NCBI GenBank assembly: GCA_944739405.2
Contig: OX123186.2
Coordinates: 11,988,995 to 12,052,994 of the forward strand
DNA length: 64,000 nt
Direction of reading: 5' to 3'
DNA from: Euclidia mi
Taxonomy: Eukaryota > Arthropoda > Insecta > Lepidoptera > Erebidae
Shown here: piece by piece, positions 44,702 to 55,480 of the stretch
Layout: every line of letters begins with the position of its first letter
Numbering within the stretch: the stretch's first letter is position 1
Program-made: the position numbers and the translations under genes
Notes under the pieces: generated by a model
Told to the model about the DNA's origin: nothing
The model's database searches: none
Seen by the model: the letters and a program-made list of their open reading frames with translations, nothing else

Positions 44702-44850
44702 AAAAAATATGCATATTGGTTCGAGAGCTTCCGGCTACGAATGGATTCTCCTCCCGAGGGTCCCGTAACACAGGATTGAGAGTTTCTATCAGCCACATGA
44801 ACAAATGTACAAATTCATGTTTACTCAAGTAATACGTATCTTACGACGAA
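44702..44850. other. strongly conserved core of duplication unit A
   Basis: About 150 bp (from aaaaaatatgcatattggtt to ttacgacgaacgg) match 49907..50058 with only about six differences, all transitions by eye. Flanks on both sides are much less similar. On the minus strand one frame stays open in both units across the core (DPREEN.FVAGSSRTNMHIF). Possibly an old coding or regulatory element, or a local gene conversion tract. Confidence 0.5.
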
Positions 44851-45002
44851 CGGTTAAAAATAATACATGGGTCGGCTCAATGACATTTTTTTTATTAAAA
44901 TGGCAGCAAACAGACATAACTCGCTTAGTAGTGTACATTGAACGAAGAAGAAATATTTCTAAGGAAGGTAATCATAGTTTTATTTAAAAGATTCTGTGAA
45001 TG

Positions 45003-45032
45003 GTGTTTCCATATTACGGAATATGGAAACAC
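45003..45032. other. 13-bp perfect hairpin present in one duplicate only
   Basis: gtgtttccatatt (45003..45015) pairs with 45020..45032 around acgg. The matching place in unit B has only gattgaaacactgc, so the inverted arm arose after the duplication. Confidence 0.6.
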
Positions 45033-45256
45033 TGCTTACCAAGAGCGGTGTTTCTATTATAGTATGGACATAGCTATGATTTTAAGACAACATTTTAATC
45101 ATATTTAACCACACCACAGTTATTTCACTTTTGCAACTGTCAACGTTTCTCATGTAAATACGGGTAAAATCTAAATTGTTTCAAATAAACGTTATTTTTT
45201 TTCCACAGAAGACGTATTTAAACAATACATCCTAAAGAAAATTTACAATATTGTGT

Positions 45257-45303
45257 GAGACGCCCTCCGGCTAGGTGGAGTGACGATATACGCAAATTGA
45301 CAA
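45257..45303 (+). pseudogene. RTE-like LINE C-terminal scrap
   Basis: The plus strand reads VRRPPARWSDDIRKL, the RxPxRWxDDIxKL motif near the C-terminus of one group of RTE-like reverse transcriptases. The same motif lies on the minus strand at 48472..48612. This scrap sits exactly at the junction between duplication units A and B. Confidence 0.6.
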
Positions 45304-45562
45304 GTGTAATCTTTACAAGAACAAAACATTCAAAGGCACATTAGTATTTCGTTGGTGTAATCAACTTGGATTTAAGGCAAAAAACCCGCGTCGCAATTAG
45401 TTTTAGCTACACAGAGACTTTATATTGTGAAAAGCGTAACAAATTTCCACGTTGTTAACATTTTTGTGGTCTGATGTAATCCGATGTTTATTTCATGCTA
45501 TGCTTGGTATGTGAAGTGGGGAAAGGTGTGATAAGTTGAGTTTAAGATAAAATCCACGCAAT

Positions 45563-45779
45563 GGTATAAAAAACTCACGCCTAGTTCCCCGAAGTGAAAG
45601 TTAGAGACTACTACTCCCACATTTCGCCATGTTATGAATTTTTAGGTCCCGCGTATTAGGGGGCGAGCCTATTGCCGTTACCGGGCATATTTTCAGATTC
45701 GTGCTGCTACTGATGATCCGGAAAAACTCAGAAACCTTTTCATCCGACCAGGAAATCGATCCCGTTACCCGATCAGCGT
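45563..45779 (-). repeat. SINE family A, head truncated by a LINE tail
   Basis: The counterpart of 37366..37610 in duplication unit B, matching it closely (ggtcccgcgtattagggggc). The tRNA head is cut at gatcagcgtc by the start of the next element. Confidence 0.8.
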
Positions 45780-46135
45780 CAAGTCAAGTCAAGTCAAACT
45801 CCTTTATTCATTTAGATCACAAAGTGACACGTATGAACGTCAAATTTAAAAAATTATTACTATATGCTTCTACATTTACATTTACTGCCACGTTCGCAAA
45901 GCAAGGGCGTAGTGAGAAAGAACCGGCAATAAAACTCACGGTCACTCTTTTTCATCGCCAGGTTTTTAATAATACATAACAATTTAACTTTTGTAAGGTG
46001 CTGCAACTGTTATACCTTCTATGTTACTTGTATATATTTACTGTACATAATTCTCAAGCATAATCAAGTTAAATTTTGATATTCATTTAGTTAGCATCCT
46101 GAACCTATGTTCAGGTGGTGTCGTTTTATTCTTGT
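45780..46135 (-). repeat. LINE 3' end with tandem TTGAC tail
   Basis: On the minus strand the segment ends gaataaaggagtttgacttg with further TTGAC units. Upstream it contains gttttattgccggttctttc and ctcactacgcccttgctttg, a wording I recognise from 3' ends of insect non-LTR elements. Reverse transcriptase is absent, so it is a strongly 5'-truncated copy inserted in the head of the SINE. Confidence 0.55.
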
Positions 46136-47169
46136 CTTGACTTGGCCGGTGGCTCCGGCCGCGTGAATTATACACTTAAAATACTTAAACCCTGAGGTAT
46201 CATCACACTATCTATTGGTGAAAACTGTATAACAATCTGCTTGGTAGATTTGAGTGTATTATGTTCGTACTAACATACTGAACGGCAATGGAACTACATT
46301 TGATAATATGTATAGATTTACAACTCTGAAACATGTTACAATGTGCTCACGAAAAATGGTTGCCTTGCTAAAAATGACCCACCAGTAACGTTAAAATCCC
46401 TCTCGTGCTCACTCTTGATATCGGCTTATATGCATTTATATTCGGTATTGTTATTGTAGTATATTTCTTTGTTATTTAATTGCCATTTCTATAAACATAT
46501 CGTAACAGAAATCAATTAACCATGAATAAAATTGAATTACAGTCAGTTCTGAATTTGTATACTCATCCTAATAATATCGACCAAGCATCATTGCTCAGTG
46601 CTTAGACACACTAAAACATAAGTGTACATCTTAAGTGCAAATTACGTTGGAATATATGTTATGCCTAAATTTTCAGGACCATAGTTTGATACGTAATTTA
46701 AGATTACCAAGTGTATCGATAGTACTTGTTAAATGTTTTCACAAACTCTGTATGCATACACTTTCATATTTTATCTATGCGTTTAAAATGTCATAATATC
46801 TTGTCTGAGAACAACAATGGTTTAAATTTATAGCGTAGGCACCCATTTCTTAATTTAGTTATTTTTTAATTCAGGACAATTTAGTGAGTAAAATGAGGGT
46901 TAAAATCTTATTGTTTAAAAATCTACAGATTTTTAAGATACCCCTATAAAAAGTTGTTTAACAGATAAGTAATACTAATTAGAATACCGGCCGTAGCCTG
47001 TGAGGCTACATGTCCCTAGTTATCAAACAACAAGCCGCCGAACGAGAAGGTGGCCAATGGTGGTATTCTACCGTATTGTGGACTCGAGCGGCATAAATGC
47101 TTATATATTAAATAATATGCATCCGCCTAAGATTACAGACAGAGGAGATTTTTAAAAATCGTTAGCCCG
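46136..47169. other. no gene recognised; Helitron-like scrap and duplicated block
   Basis: 46140..46240 (ggctccggccgcgtgaatta, tacac) resembles the minus-strand end of Helitron-like copies at 8594 and 63741, without the CTAG. 46888..46950 is the middle block of the segmental duplication. The rest is AT-rich. Confidence 0.4.
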
Positions 47170-47445
47170 TTCGCTAGTGCTACCCCAAATGCAAAGAAGT
47201 GTTGTGTGCAGTTAATTACCAAGGGAGCTACGGCTAGTGATAAAGCGAGTACTGGGTGAAGATATGGTTGAAGAAGATATCCAAAGTCCTAAAACTAGTC
47301 AGGCCAAGTGAAGAGCATGCAGTATTTGTCCGCCCAAACTACACAGAATGACAGTGTACACATGTGTCGGTTGTTGCAATCCCATTATGTCTGCAATGTT
47401 CTCGCCCCTTGTGCAAAAATTGCCAACGATTTATGCCAAATTGAG
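47170..47445 (+). pseudogene. piggyBac-like transposase C-terminal cysteine-rich region, broken
   Basis: One plus frame reads PRELRLVIKRVLGEDMVEED, a stop, then ACSICPPKLHRMTVYTCVGC. After a one-base shift it ends CLQCSRPLCKNCQRF and stops. The CxxC...CxxC...CxxC...CxxC spacing after an acidic linker is the C-terminal zinc-binding domain of piggyBac-like transposases. The catalytic DDD core is missing. It occurs only in duplication unit B. Confidence 0.7.
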
Positions 47446-48471
47446 TAGGTGTCAGAATTTTTATTTTTTCATTTCAGAAGTAGCTTTTATGTTTTTTCTT
47501 GATTCGATTTTAAGTTAAAAATGTTAAATTTGTCATACTATTTATATAAGGCCTATTAAAATGCTAAACAAGGATCTCATGTCAACTAAGGTTGAAAAGT
47601 ACCACAAATTGCTAATAATCATATTTAAAAAAATAAATAAATAAATACTGATTAAATTCATTTAAATTTGTTTTATTACATTCCATTAGTTAAATATCAA
47701 CACAATTGTAAAACATCCAGATATAATTGTATGACAAAATTTAACTTTGAAAGTAGTAGCCTGTGAGACGTCATGTCCCTTATAGTGTTATAAATTTGTG
47801 ATGTCCCTAGTTAAAGGTTTAGCAATTTGTATTTTTGTGGCTCGAATATTTCATTCTCACGTTGATAATGTATTGTTGTATCTTTGGGGTTTTAGAGGGA
47901 AATTATTTTTAACTACATAATACTTTTGTACTTTATTGTTAAGAATCATTTTACCTGTGTCTCCATTGTAGAAAATATGCGTCTCCAAAAATGTCTCAAA
48001 AGACTTGACAATCATAAACCGTGGTGTCAATTTGTTTGTGGGCGATTGCCACCTCGTAAAATAATATTTTCTTAAACATTTTATTTTCAAATTAAAGAAA
48101 TACGGAGACAAAAGCGTTTTCTTTTAAAGAAAACTGCTACACTAGGCACATATTTGATATCTTGTGAGGGCTGTCTCACTTTCTATCAGCGGACAAAAAG
48201 ATCTCTTATATGCTCAGTACTGACACACGGTTTTAATCGATAGTTTTACTCTAAAACGAGTGAGAACAACAACGAATGGACTGCAAAACTCACACTTCGA
48301 TGACATCAAATACACTGTAATTTTACTCTAAGCGAACCTTCGAGACTGACTCGATCGAGTAAAACTGTATGTGAGTACGGAGCTTTAAACTCGAAAAAAA
48401 TTATTTTATGGATCGAACATGATAGACTTATTGCAGACGAGATTATTCCATCCATATCTTTATCATCAGCC

Positions 48472-48612
48472 AGTCATAGTCCACTGCTGGATATAGGCCT
48501 CTCTAAAGGCACACCACTGAGCGCGATTTTCGGCTCCTTATGTCCAGCCGCTGCCAGCCAATTTGCGGATATCGTCACTCCACCTAGGCACAGGGCATCC
48601 TACACGACGTTT
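48472..48612 (-). pseudogene. RTE-like reverse transcriptase C-terminus
   Basis: The minus strand reads GCPVPRWSDDIRKLAGSGW, a stop, then AENRAQWCAFREAYIQQWT, the C-terminal motif of a widespread group of insect RTE-like ORFs. The element ends ggctgatgat soon after, consistent with a 3' end. It interrupts duplication unit B relative to unit A. Confidence 0.75.
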
Positions 48613-49634
48613 ATCAATTTCCATTAGTATAGTCACCAAGAAAATAAAAAATGCATCTGCGTGATATTTACTTCATGTATGATATCTCTAATTGGATATG
48701 ACACATGACATATGTCTGCGATAGAAATGAATTTAAACATTTTCATTATCTGAATAAAATTCAAGCAAATTCTAAGTTCGATGACATCGTATCTTCTCAT
48801 TGCAGTAGAAGTGTATTCACTTATTACACTTCTTCAAGCCATTCGTAAATAATTGGCGAATCAAAGAAAGGAAACCATATAGCATTACTGGTCAGAAAAA
48901 CATACATTTTTGCACCTAGGATGAAAGAAATAACATTGGAAAAAGAATACAATAGTCCAATCTCTAGTGGCAAATTATGTCAAAGTCGTAGCTATATAAG
49001 TATAGGCATGTTCAGCCATCTTTTGTACGAAATTCGGAGTCAAACGTGACTCAAATTCGACCGAGTCTAACTTGGGCACACAAAAGCCTGTAAGAACGTC
49101 CAGTGAGCCTCCATTACGGCGTAAAAGGCTGTACAAATAAAATATGTTTACTTATAGTAGAAATGAAACTCGTATCGAACAATGACCCCGCACGAAAGTG
49201 AAATACAAAAATCCAAAGTAACCTTATAAGTGCCTACCTTTTTCCAATTGCTGTTCCAACAAGTATTAGAAATAAAAATGTTTGTTTGTTTTTCTATTCG
49301 TAGTGTTCAAAGGAAAGTGGAAGTATGAAATGCCATGCCTATTCGTATCTAAGGAAATTTATCGCCTGAAATAACGAAAATTGGAGAGAGGAAATTGAAA
49401 TGCTGTAGTTCATAGTTAGGTGTCATATACAACTCCAATTAAAACTTTGCCGTATTGAACAGTCGGTGACTATGGTACTCCGAGCCTCCAGATATTTATA
49501 AAATCTATATCATTAGGCGCTAGGTAACGGTCACAGTGTGACTTAATTTCGTTCATACTAGGTCGACAAAGTTAAGCAACATTTGCACAGGTTGTCACTT
49601 AGATGTGTGACCAGTGTAGTATTTACGTCAGGGC

Positions 49635-49735
49635 GTTCCCAGTTGTCCCAGGACATGAATCATTGGGACATGTCGGTGACCTTCAGGCGGTCTGAAATCT
49701 CTTAAACCAGAGCCGGCCACAAATACGCAAAACAA
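49635..49735 (-). repeat. unclassified repeat family F fragment
   Basis: The minus strand reads gtggccggctctggtttaag, gatttcagaccgcctgaagg, matching the start of the family F copy at 52590. A shorter relative is in unit A at 44460..44520. Confidence 0.45.
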
Positions 49736-49906
49736 ATAAGCCACTGTGGCTGTGTTGTTGGCTGTTTAAAATGTAAATGTACCCAACATGAAAATGACTA
49801 CCAGTAACTCCATACCATTGAGAAATAAATCATTATTTAATAACAATATACCCTAAAGCTACTCGAACGTAAACTACAACATATCTTGAAGGATATGAAT
49901 TTTCCG

Positions 49907-50058
49907 CAAAAAATATGCATATTGGTTCGAGAGCTTCCGGCTACGAATAGATTCTCCTCCCGAGGGTCCCGTAACACAGGATTGAGGGTTTCTATCAGCC
50001 ACATGAACAAATATACAAATTCATGTTTACTCAAGCAATACGTATCTTACGACAAACG
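49907..50058. other. strongly conserved core of duplication unit B
   Basis: The partner of 44702..44850, nearly identical over ~150 bp between poorly conserved flanks. Open frames cross it on both strands (49886..50191 plus; 49837..50034 minus). Confidence 0.5.
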
Positions 50059-50689
50059 GGTAAAAATAATAGATTGGCTCAATGACATATATTTTATTAC
50101 TATGAAAGCAAACAGACACGCCATGTTTGGTGGTGTACATTTTGAGATACAAAAATATTTCAAAGGAAGGAACATATGTACCTTTATTTAAAAGATTTGG
50201 TGTATGGTGATTGAAACACTGCTTATCAAGATAGGTGTTACCATAATGTTAACGTAACTACGTATGATCTTAAGATAACATAATCATATTTAACCAAACC
50301 ACAGGTATTTAACTCTTGCAGATGTCAACGTTTCTCATTTAAAAATCTGTAATATCTAAATGTAGTTGCAAATAAACATTCTTTTTCATTTTATTTTCCA
50401 TAGATCTTTAGAAAATATATCCTGAAGAAAACTGATTGAGCAAGATTTTACTTCTGTAAGCTGAAGATAATACTCAACACGGACACATCAGCATTGAACA
50501 ACGTTTCGGCAAATTTACGAAATATGTTGGAGCTATGTATCTCTTTACTCGTAAAGTTACACAAGCTCATAAACTATTGAACTATCGCGATCGTTCAAGA
50601 GGATTCAGAGGACATAAAATCACAATGCAATCTTACCCTACAAAGTACTGTATACAACAAAATTCTACTTGCTTCTTCGACGTACATAC

Positions 50690-51240
50690 ATACATAGACT
50701 CACGTCTGTTTCCCGGATGGGCAGGCAGAAACTACGTAACGCTATTTGCAACGATCCTGACATAATTATCTCTCTTGCTTCATTCAATCCTATCAGATTC
50801 CTCATGCATGCTCTTCTGTTCAGGGTATTTCTAACCTCTCCTGTTTTTACGATGTCTCCAATCTGGTCAGAGAACGTCCGCCTAGGTCTTCCCCTTCGTC
50901 CTGTCCCTTCCGCACTTGCCTAATATATCTGCTTGGTCACTCTTTCGTTATCCATCCTCTCCACGTGCCCAAACCATCTTAGCATACCTTTCTCGATGCT
51001 TGTCACCACATCTTCTTTTACCCCACGACACTCTCTTATCACACAATTCTTTACTCTGTCAGTCAAAGAAACATCACACATACTTTTCAGTGCCCTCATT
51101 TCTACAGCATTTATTCTACTTTCATGACTCTTCTGCCATACCCAACTATCACTACCATACATAAGAGTAGGACCATCACCCTTCTATGCACAGCCAAACG
51201 TGACTTTTTCGACACGTTTTGGCTATTCATAAACGCTTTC
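50690..51240 (-). pseudogene. RTE-like LINE, longest 3' fragment
   Basis: The minus strand encodes MYGSDSWVWQKSHESRINAV, EMRALKSMCDVSLTDRVKN, GVKEDVVTSIEKGMLRWFGH and VERMDNERVTKQIY. After a stop it continues GRPRRTFSDQIGDIVK and RACMRNLIGFNEAR. This is the last ~170 residues of an RTE-like reverse transcriptase ORF. The 3' end is catccgggaaacagacgtga plus gtctatgtatgtatgtacg. The endonuclease and catalytic core are missing. Confidence 0.82.
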
Positions 51241-51474
51241 TTCGATACATATTATAAACTGAGATTACAGCCGCCCCGTCCTGTCTATCTTTGTATAAGA
51301 GCGATAAACTCCAAGATCACCGACCCGCAATTTGTAAGGTTACCACCGATAGATAGTGATATTCCTGATAAGAAATTAGGTCTAAATAATTGTCGCGGGC
51401 GGAACCGTCTACTTGTAAGTAAGAATAAAAAGATTGGGTATTCCGTTCTACATTACATACATACATACATAGTC

Positions 51475-51530
51475 TAACGCCTTTATCCCCGAAGAGGTAG
51501 GCAGACCCACTTTTCACCAGATTTATAATA
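51475..51530 (-). repeat. SINE family A tail only
   Basis: ctaacgcctttatccccgaa, gaggtaggcagacccacttt and tcaccagat match the reverse complement of the family A tail. Confidence 0.65.
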
Positions 51531-52262
51531 TTCTATTATCAAAAAATATAGTGCTAGCTTTTACTCGACTGCGCGCGGCTTCAAGTTTTCCCACATACTT
51601 ATATTTAAGTATGAGGGTTCCTGGGCATGTCCAACATGGCTTGTTGGCTTTTAGCAAGCCATTTAAGCCATTTGAATCGTGCATACAGCAGCGTGCATTA
51701 CATGGGACATGTGATTTAAAGATGTGATCAGCAAAAAAAAGAAAGGAGAATAGTGAGACTACTTAGAAAACTACTCAAGCATGCCTTACCAAAGACTATT
51801 GAAATGTTGTTTATTAATTTTTTATTTTCCAGTATATGACGGGGTTGAGTTTTATATATTTTTATTTATAATGTTCAAAAAATTTAATGATGAAAATGAC
51901 TAACCGAGATACATAGCTTTGACTATTTGCTCTACTAAAATATCCTAACCTAATGTGTAGAAGCCTATTGATTTAGCCCAAATCGTCTTCAAAGGGCATA
52001 TCACTAGCGCCTTAAGCCCGTTAATTAATACATAGAAATTGCCTGCTACGTCACATGTTTACATTATCTAGAAACCTAATCGATATTGATTGAAACAGAT
52101 GATGGTTGAATCTTAATATACTCTGCAAATTGACCGGTATTGGTTATTCAAAGTTCACGCATACAATTAATTGATATACCTACCTACCAAATTTTATTTG
52201 CAATACATAATTTCGATTTGCAATCTTCGCGTCCTATAAACGTTGCACAATCATAGATGCAA
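51531..52262. other. no gene recognised
   Basis: No coding signal or named repeat. Confidence 0.5.
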
Positions 52263-52560
52263 GCAGCGATAGCCGAGTGGAGAGACCGACGGACTGCTAC
52301 GCAGAGGGTCTCGGGTTCAAATCCAAGGCAACCAATGACTTTTCGAAGTTAAAAGTATTAAATTGGTAATTATCGCTTGTTATCGGTGAAGGAAAACTTC
52401 GTGAGGAAACCTGCATGTCTGAGAGTTCTCCATAATGTTCTCGAAAGACATGTGAAGTCTGCCAATCCACACTTGGCCAGCGTGGTGGAGTATGGCCTTA
52501 CCCTTCTCATAGTGAGATGAGGCCCGTGCCCAGTAGTGCGACAGTATAAAGGGCTGATGA
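52263..52560 (+). repeat. SINE family B, full-length copy
   Basis: The tRNA-like head agcagcgatagccgagtgga has a clear A box and a B box in gggttcaaatcc. The body includes tattaaattggtaattatcg, gaaaacttcgtgaggaaacc and tctgccaatccacacttggc, and the end gtgcccagtagtgcgacagt, gggctgatgat. The ggctgatgat end resembles that of the RTE-like ORF at 48472. Confidence 0.82.
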
Positions 52561-52589
52561 TCCAATCATAGGTGATGTTTTAGTGCTGG

Positions 52590-52770
52590 TCTTCTATTTC
52601 GTGTGACTGTGGTCAACTCTGGTTTCAGAGTTTTCAAACCGCTCGCAGGCCTCCGATATAGCCTAGCGATTCTTATCCTGAGATAAGAACTGGGACTGAC
52701 AGCTTTACGTGTCCTCGGAAGAACGGTAGTGATCTGATGTAATTGCCACGCGATAGTGTTATAAAAATTG
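52590..52770 (+). repeat. unclassified repeat family F
   Basis: The clearest copy: gtcaactctggtttcagagt, tttcaaaccgctcgcaggcc, tagcctagcgattcttatcc, gggactgacagctttacgtg. No coding or tRNA signal. Confidence 0.5.
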
Positions 52771-52955
52771 TAGTACTGTCGCAACAACTACCTACTGTAG
52801 TCATGTGTTAACTCACCTTTGACCAGAGTTCCCATCTCGCACCGCAATGTCGAAGCAAATACGATTTAGCTTAATTGCCGAATAAATACGAAATATGCAG
52901 AATCAGCGTTGTATGTTTATTTTACACAATTGCAACCTTTACTATTTATATAACA

Positions 52956-53100
52956 CTAGAGGATGTCCACACATTTAATTTTATTTAACCGTTTCTTCTC
53001 GATCCACGGGCATTCCGGGAAATCTCTACTCAGTGCACCCCTGCGGGCCCCAAGGAACGTACAATCGTACAAGTCGGCGGTGGACCAGTTTGAAAAAAAA
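52956..53100 (-). mobile_element. Helitron-like 3' end
   Basis: The plus strand reads a|CTAGAGGATGTCCAC, so on the minus strand the element ends in CTAG followed by T. The adjoining sequence (ccacgggcattccgggaaat) resembles the body of insect Helitron-like repeats. The 5' end is not found. Confidence 0.35.
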
Positions 53101-54380
53101 TCCCTTGTCTCGCTCATAGAGTCGAGGCACCCTAACAGTTTTGTATACGAGTGTCAATGTGTTTGTAAAGGAGCAATGGAAGCGACGATGTCTTGCTGAG
53201 TGTTTCTCGCCCTTATGGTGGTCTAGCTGGAAGTTGTTCGACTGTACATGGCAAATTTCAGCTTATTCTGCCCTACTTAAAGTTTTGATTGTGCGTTGGC
53301 AGTCAGTCTGTAACGCAAGAATTTTATATGTAAAGATTTTCTCGTGGATGGTTTTTTGTTGCTTTGCATTATTAACAATGGTATTCTCTTAATTCAACTT
53401 TTTATTCCTGCTGCTGATTTTTTATGCAAAAAAGCCCGATAATACTGCTAGCTTAAAGAAAGCCACGTAATAAATAAAATCAGGTTAATGGCACCACTAG
53501 ACGCATGTGCAGACACAGAGAGAAAGAAATAAAAAAGCATTTTAAAACCGTAACAAGCATATGGAAGATTGCGCGTACACCTAGAAACTGCCTCAGAATT
53601 ACGAGCAGCTTTGCAAAAGAACATTTCAATGAATTCCAACACAAGACAACCTCTAACACTCACCTACTCATGTACACATACTCCCATATTATTTTCTCAG
53701 AACAATATACACGGTAGAACAACTCAAGACGAAACATAAAACGTGTTTTAATTCTAACATTCGTCATAAACACCAAAGATTTTTGACACTCAAATCTACA
53801 ACAGAACGTTATTACGGTAAAGTATTTAGAACTAATCTGGCATAAACAGTTTATGTACGGAGAAGCTCGTAAAATGCGAAGGGTCACTGTGCCTGTTACT
53901 CAGACTTAATTACTGGCTGTCGTAAATTCAGAAATCCATATTTTGTTACGTAAATTACGGTTTGGTGTTTGGGACCATGTGGTAATTTTAAAGGCGAAAT
54001 GTAAATAAACTAGTTGGGCCAAGGTTGTGTTGTCTTTTTCCTGAGTAGAGAATAATAAAGACTCGAAATAAAAAAAAGCAATGATATCGCAGCTGTGGTC
54101 TTTGCGTCGAATATCCAGGGGTTTCAGTAATCTACTGAGTTTGGACGTTAATTAAAATGTATCAAATAGTTTTGCTTTTATAATGTTATTTAAATTGAAG
54201 CATATTTAGATATAGACACTTTATAAATTCACAATAGCATTGCTTTTTAATTTGAGTAAGAGTATTTTATAAATGTAAATACATTAAACATTTAAAAGCC
54301 TTTGTGCCTGGCATACACGGTGTCAAGAGACATACCTATTTATCAATTTTCTATTGTTATTATTACTTATTTAGTTTTTA
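53101..54380. other. no gene recognised
   Basis: Mixed to AT-rich DNA. The frames at 53141..53392, 53448..53663 and 53505..53717 are short, overlap on both strands and have no motif. Confidence 0.45.
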
Positions 54381-54614
54381 TCCACACTAATATTATAAAG
54401 AGGAAAAATTTGTATTTTTGTTTCTAATGGATAAACTCAAAAACTACTGGACCGATTTTAAAAATTCTTTCACCATTAGAAAGCTACATTATCTGCGAGT
54501 AACATTGGCTATTTTTTATTTTAGAAAAAAATAGGGGTCCGTAAGGTATTTGGGTTTTTCGGGTACGCAAAATAGTTCCCTCAGGACGCGGGTGAAACCG
54601 CGGGAAAAGGCTAG
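54381..54614 (+). mobile_element. 234-bp Helitron-like element
   Basis: Starts TCCACACTAATATTATAAAG after A (54380) and ends CTAG (54611..54614) before T. A small foldback (gcgggtgaaaccgc) lies 10-25 bp before the end. The interior wording (aaaactactggaccgatttt; taggggtccgtaaggtattt) is typical of non-autonomous Helitron-like repeats of insects. Non-coding. Confidence 0.6.
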
Positions 54615-54708
54615 TACTTTATAATTTAGGTATATAAGTAATTTTATTTTGTTGTATATAATAATTATGTTATGATAACCATAGAATAAAAATACTAAAG
54701 ATAAGTAA

Positions 54709-55433
54709 TAAATAAATTAATAGTTTAAAAAATACTAGAAAAACACGCTTTTATAAATGCACGTAAAAGGAAAAAATAAATTATGGATCGTTCAAGTTGT
54801 CTTTATTTCTGGGCTAAACTATGTGTTTTAATTATAATATTTGAGTGCAAAAGCGTGGGGCACTGGAACAGAACACACTTTCTTGTTAACTAATACTAAC
54901 TTCCTGGCGGAAGCTGCATGAGGTCGCACAATAGCATAACATTTATGCCGCCAAGGGGTTACCAAAGGGAACCAAAGATATCTCGTCCACGAACAAGTAC
55001 TCTACATTTTGCCACTTTGACTCATTACTCTTACGTACTTAATTTCCTGAAAGAAGAATCGTTAAAAATCGGTGAATGTCGTCTTCCTCGCTGATGGCGC
55101 ATGTTTTGTTTGAGTTCGCCAAACTGGTAGTGGTTTGAGCAGACTGTTTAATGTAGAGCCACTAACTACTCGTGCTGCAACTACAGTTAGAGCGCCAATC
55201 TGTGTAATCTGCTTCCCGTAACATCCGTTCACTTGATTTTTGAACAAGTTAAACAGAAACGTCTTTCTGTTCCAGCGCCCCACGCTTTTACAATCAAATA
55301 TTATAATTAAAACACATAGTTTATAAAGCCCGGAAATAAAGACAACTTGAACGATCCATAATTTATTTTTTCCTTTTACGTGCATTTATAAAAGCGTGTT
55401 TTTCTAGTATTTTTTAAACTATTAATTTATTTT
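54709..55433. mobile_element. non-coding element with ~165-bp inverted arms
   Basis: The left arm 54709..54873 and right arm 55265..55433 are reverse complements with a few differences and one 4-bp gap. The 391-bp middle is mixed-composition without a convincing frame. Long inverted arms and no gene suggest a non-autonomous DNA transposon. The exact ends and target duplication cannot be set because the arm edges are AT-rich. Confidence 0.7.
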
Positions 55434-55480
55434 ATACTTTTTAGTCTTTCATAATGAAAAATTTTCAACATTCATTTATT

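Larger units (their letters stand above)
36903..45250 (+). repeat. tandem segmental duplication, unit A
   Basis: Three blocks of unit A recur in the same order and orientation in unit B. They are 36903..37150 plus 37345..37610 (B: 45309..45780), 40916..40990 (B: 46888..46950), and 42370..42880 plus 44028..45250 (B: 47865..48750 and 48750..50440). By eye identity is about 75-90 percent. Unit A is longer because it gained two MITEs, a LINE derivative, SINEs and a 1.1-kb insert. Family A SINE 37366..37610 is present in both units and predates the duplication. Confidence 0.8.
45309..50440 (+). repeat. tandem segmental duplication, unit B
   Basis: The second copy of the unit described for 36903..45250, in the same orientation and with the three blocks in the same order. 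It lacks the MITE pair. It carries a LINE 3' end (45780..46135), a piggyBac remnant (47170..47445), an RTE fragment (48472..48612) and about 500 extra bp near 49166..49660. Confidence 0.8.

Noticed and set aside
45190..45212. Splice acceptor (pyrimidine run and ccacag) in duplication unit A
   Set aside because: The matching place in unit B (ttttccatag) is compatible, but no exon frame follows in either copy.
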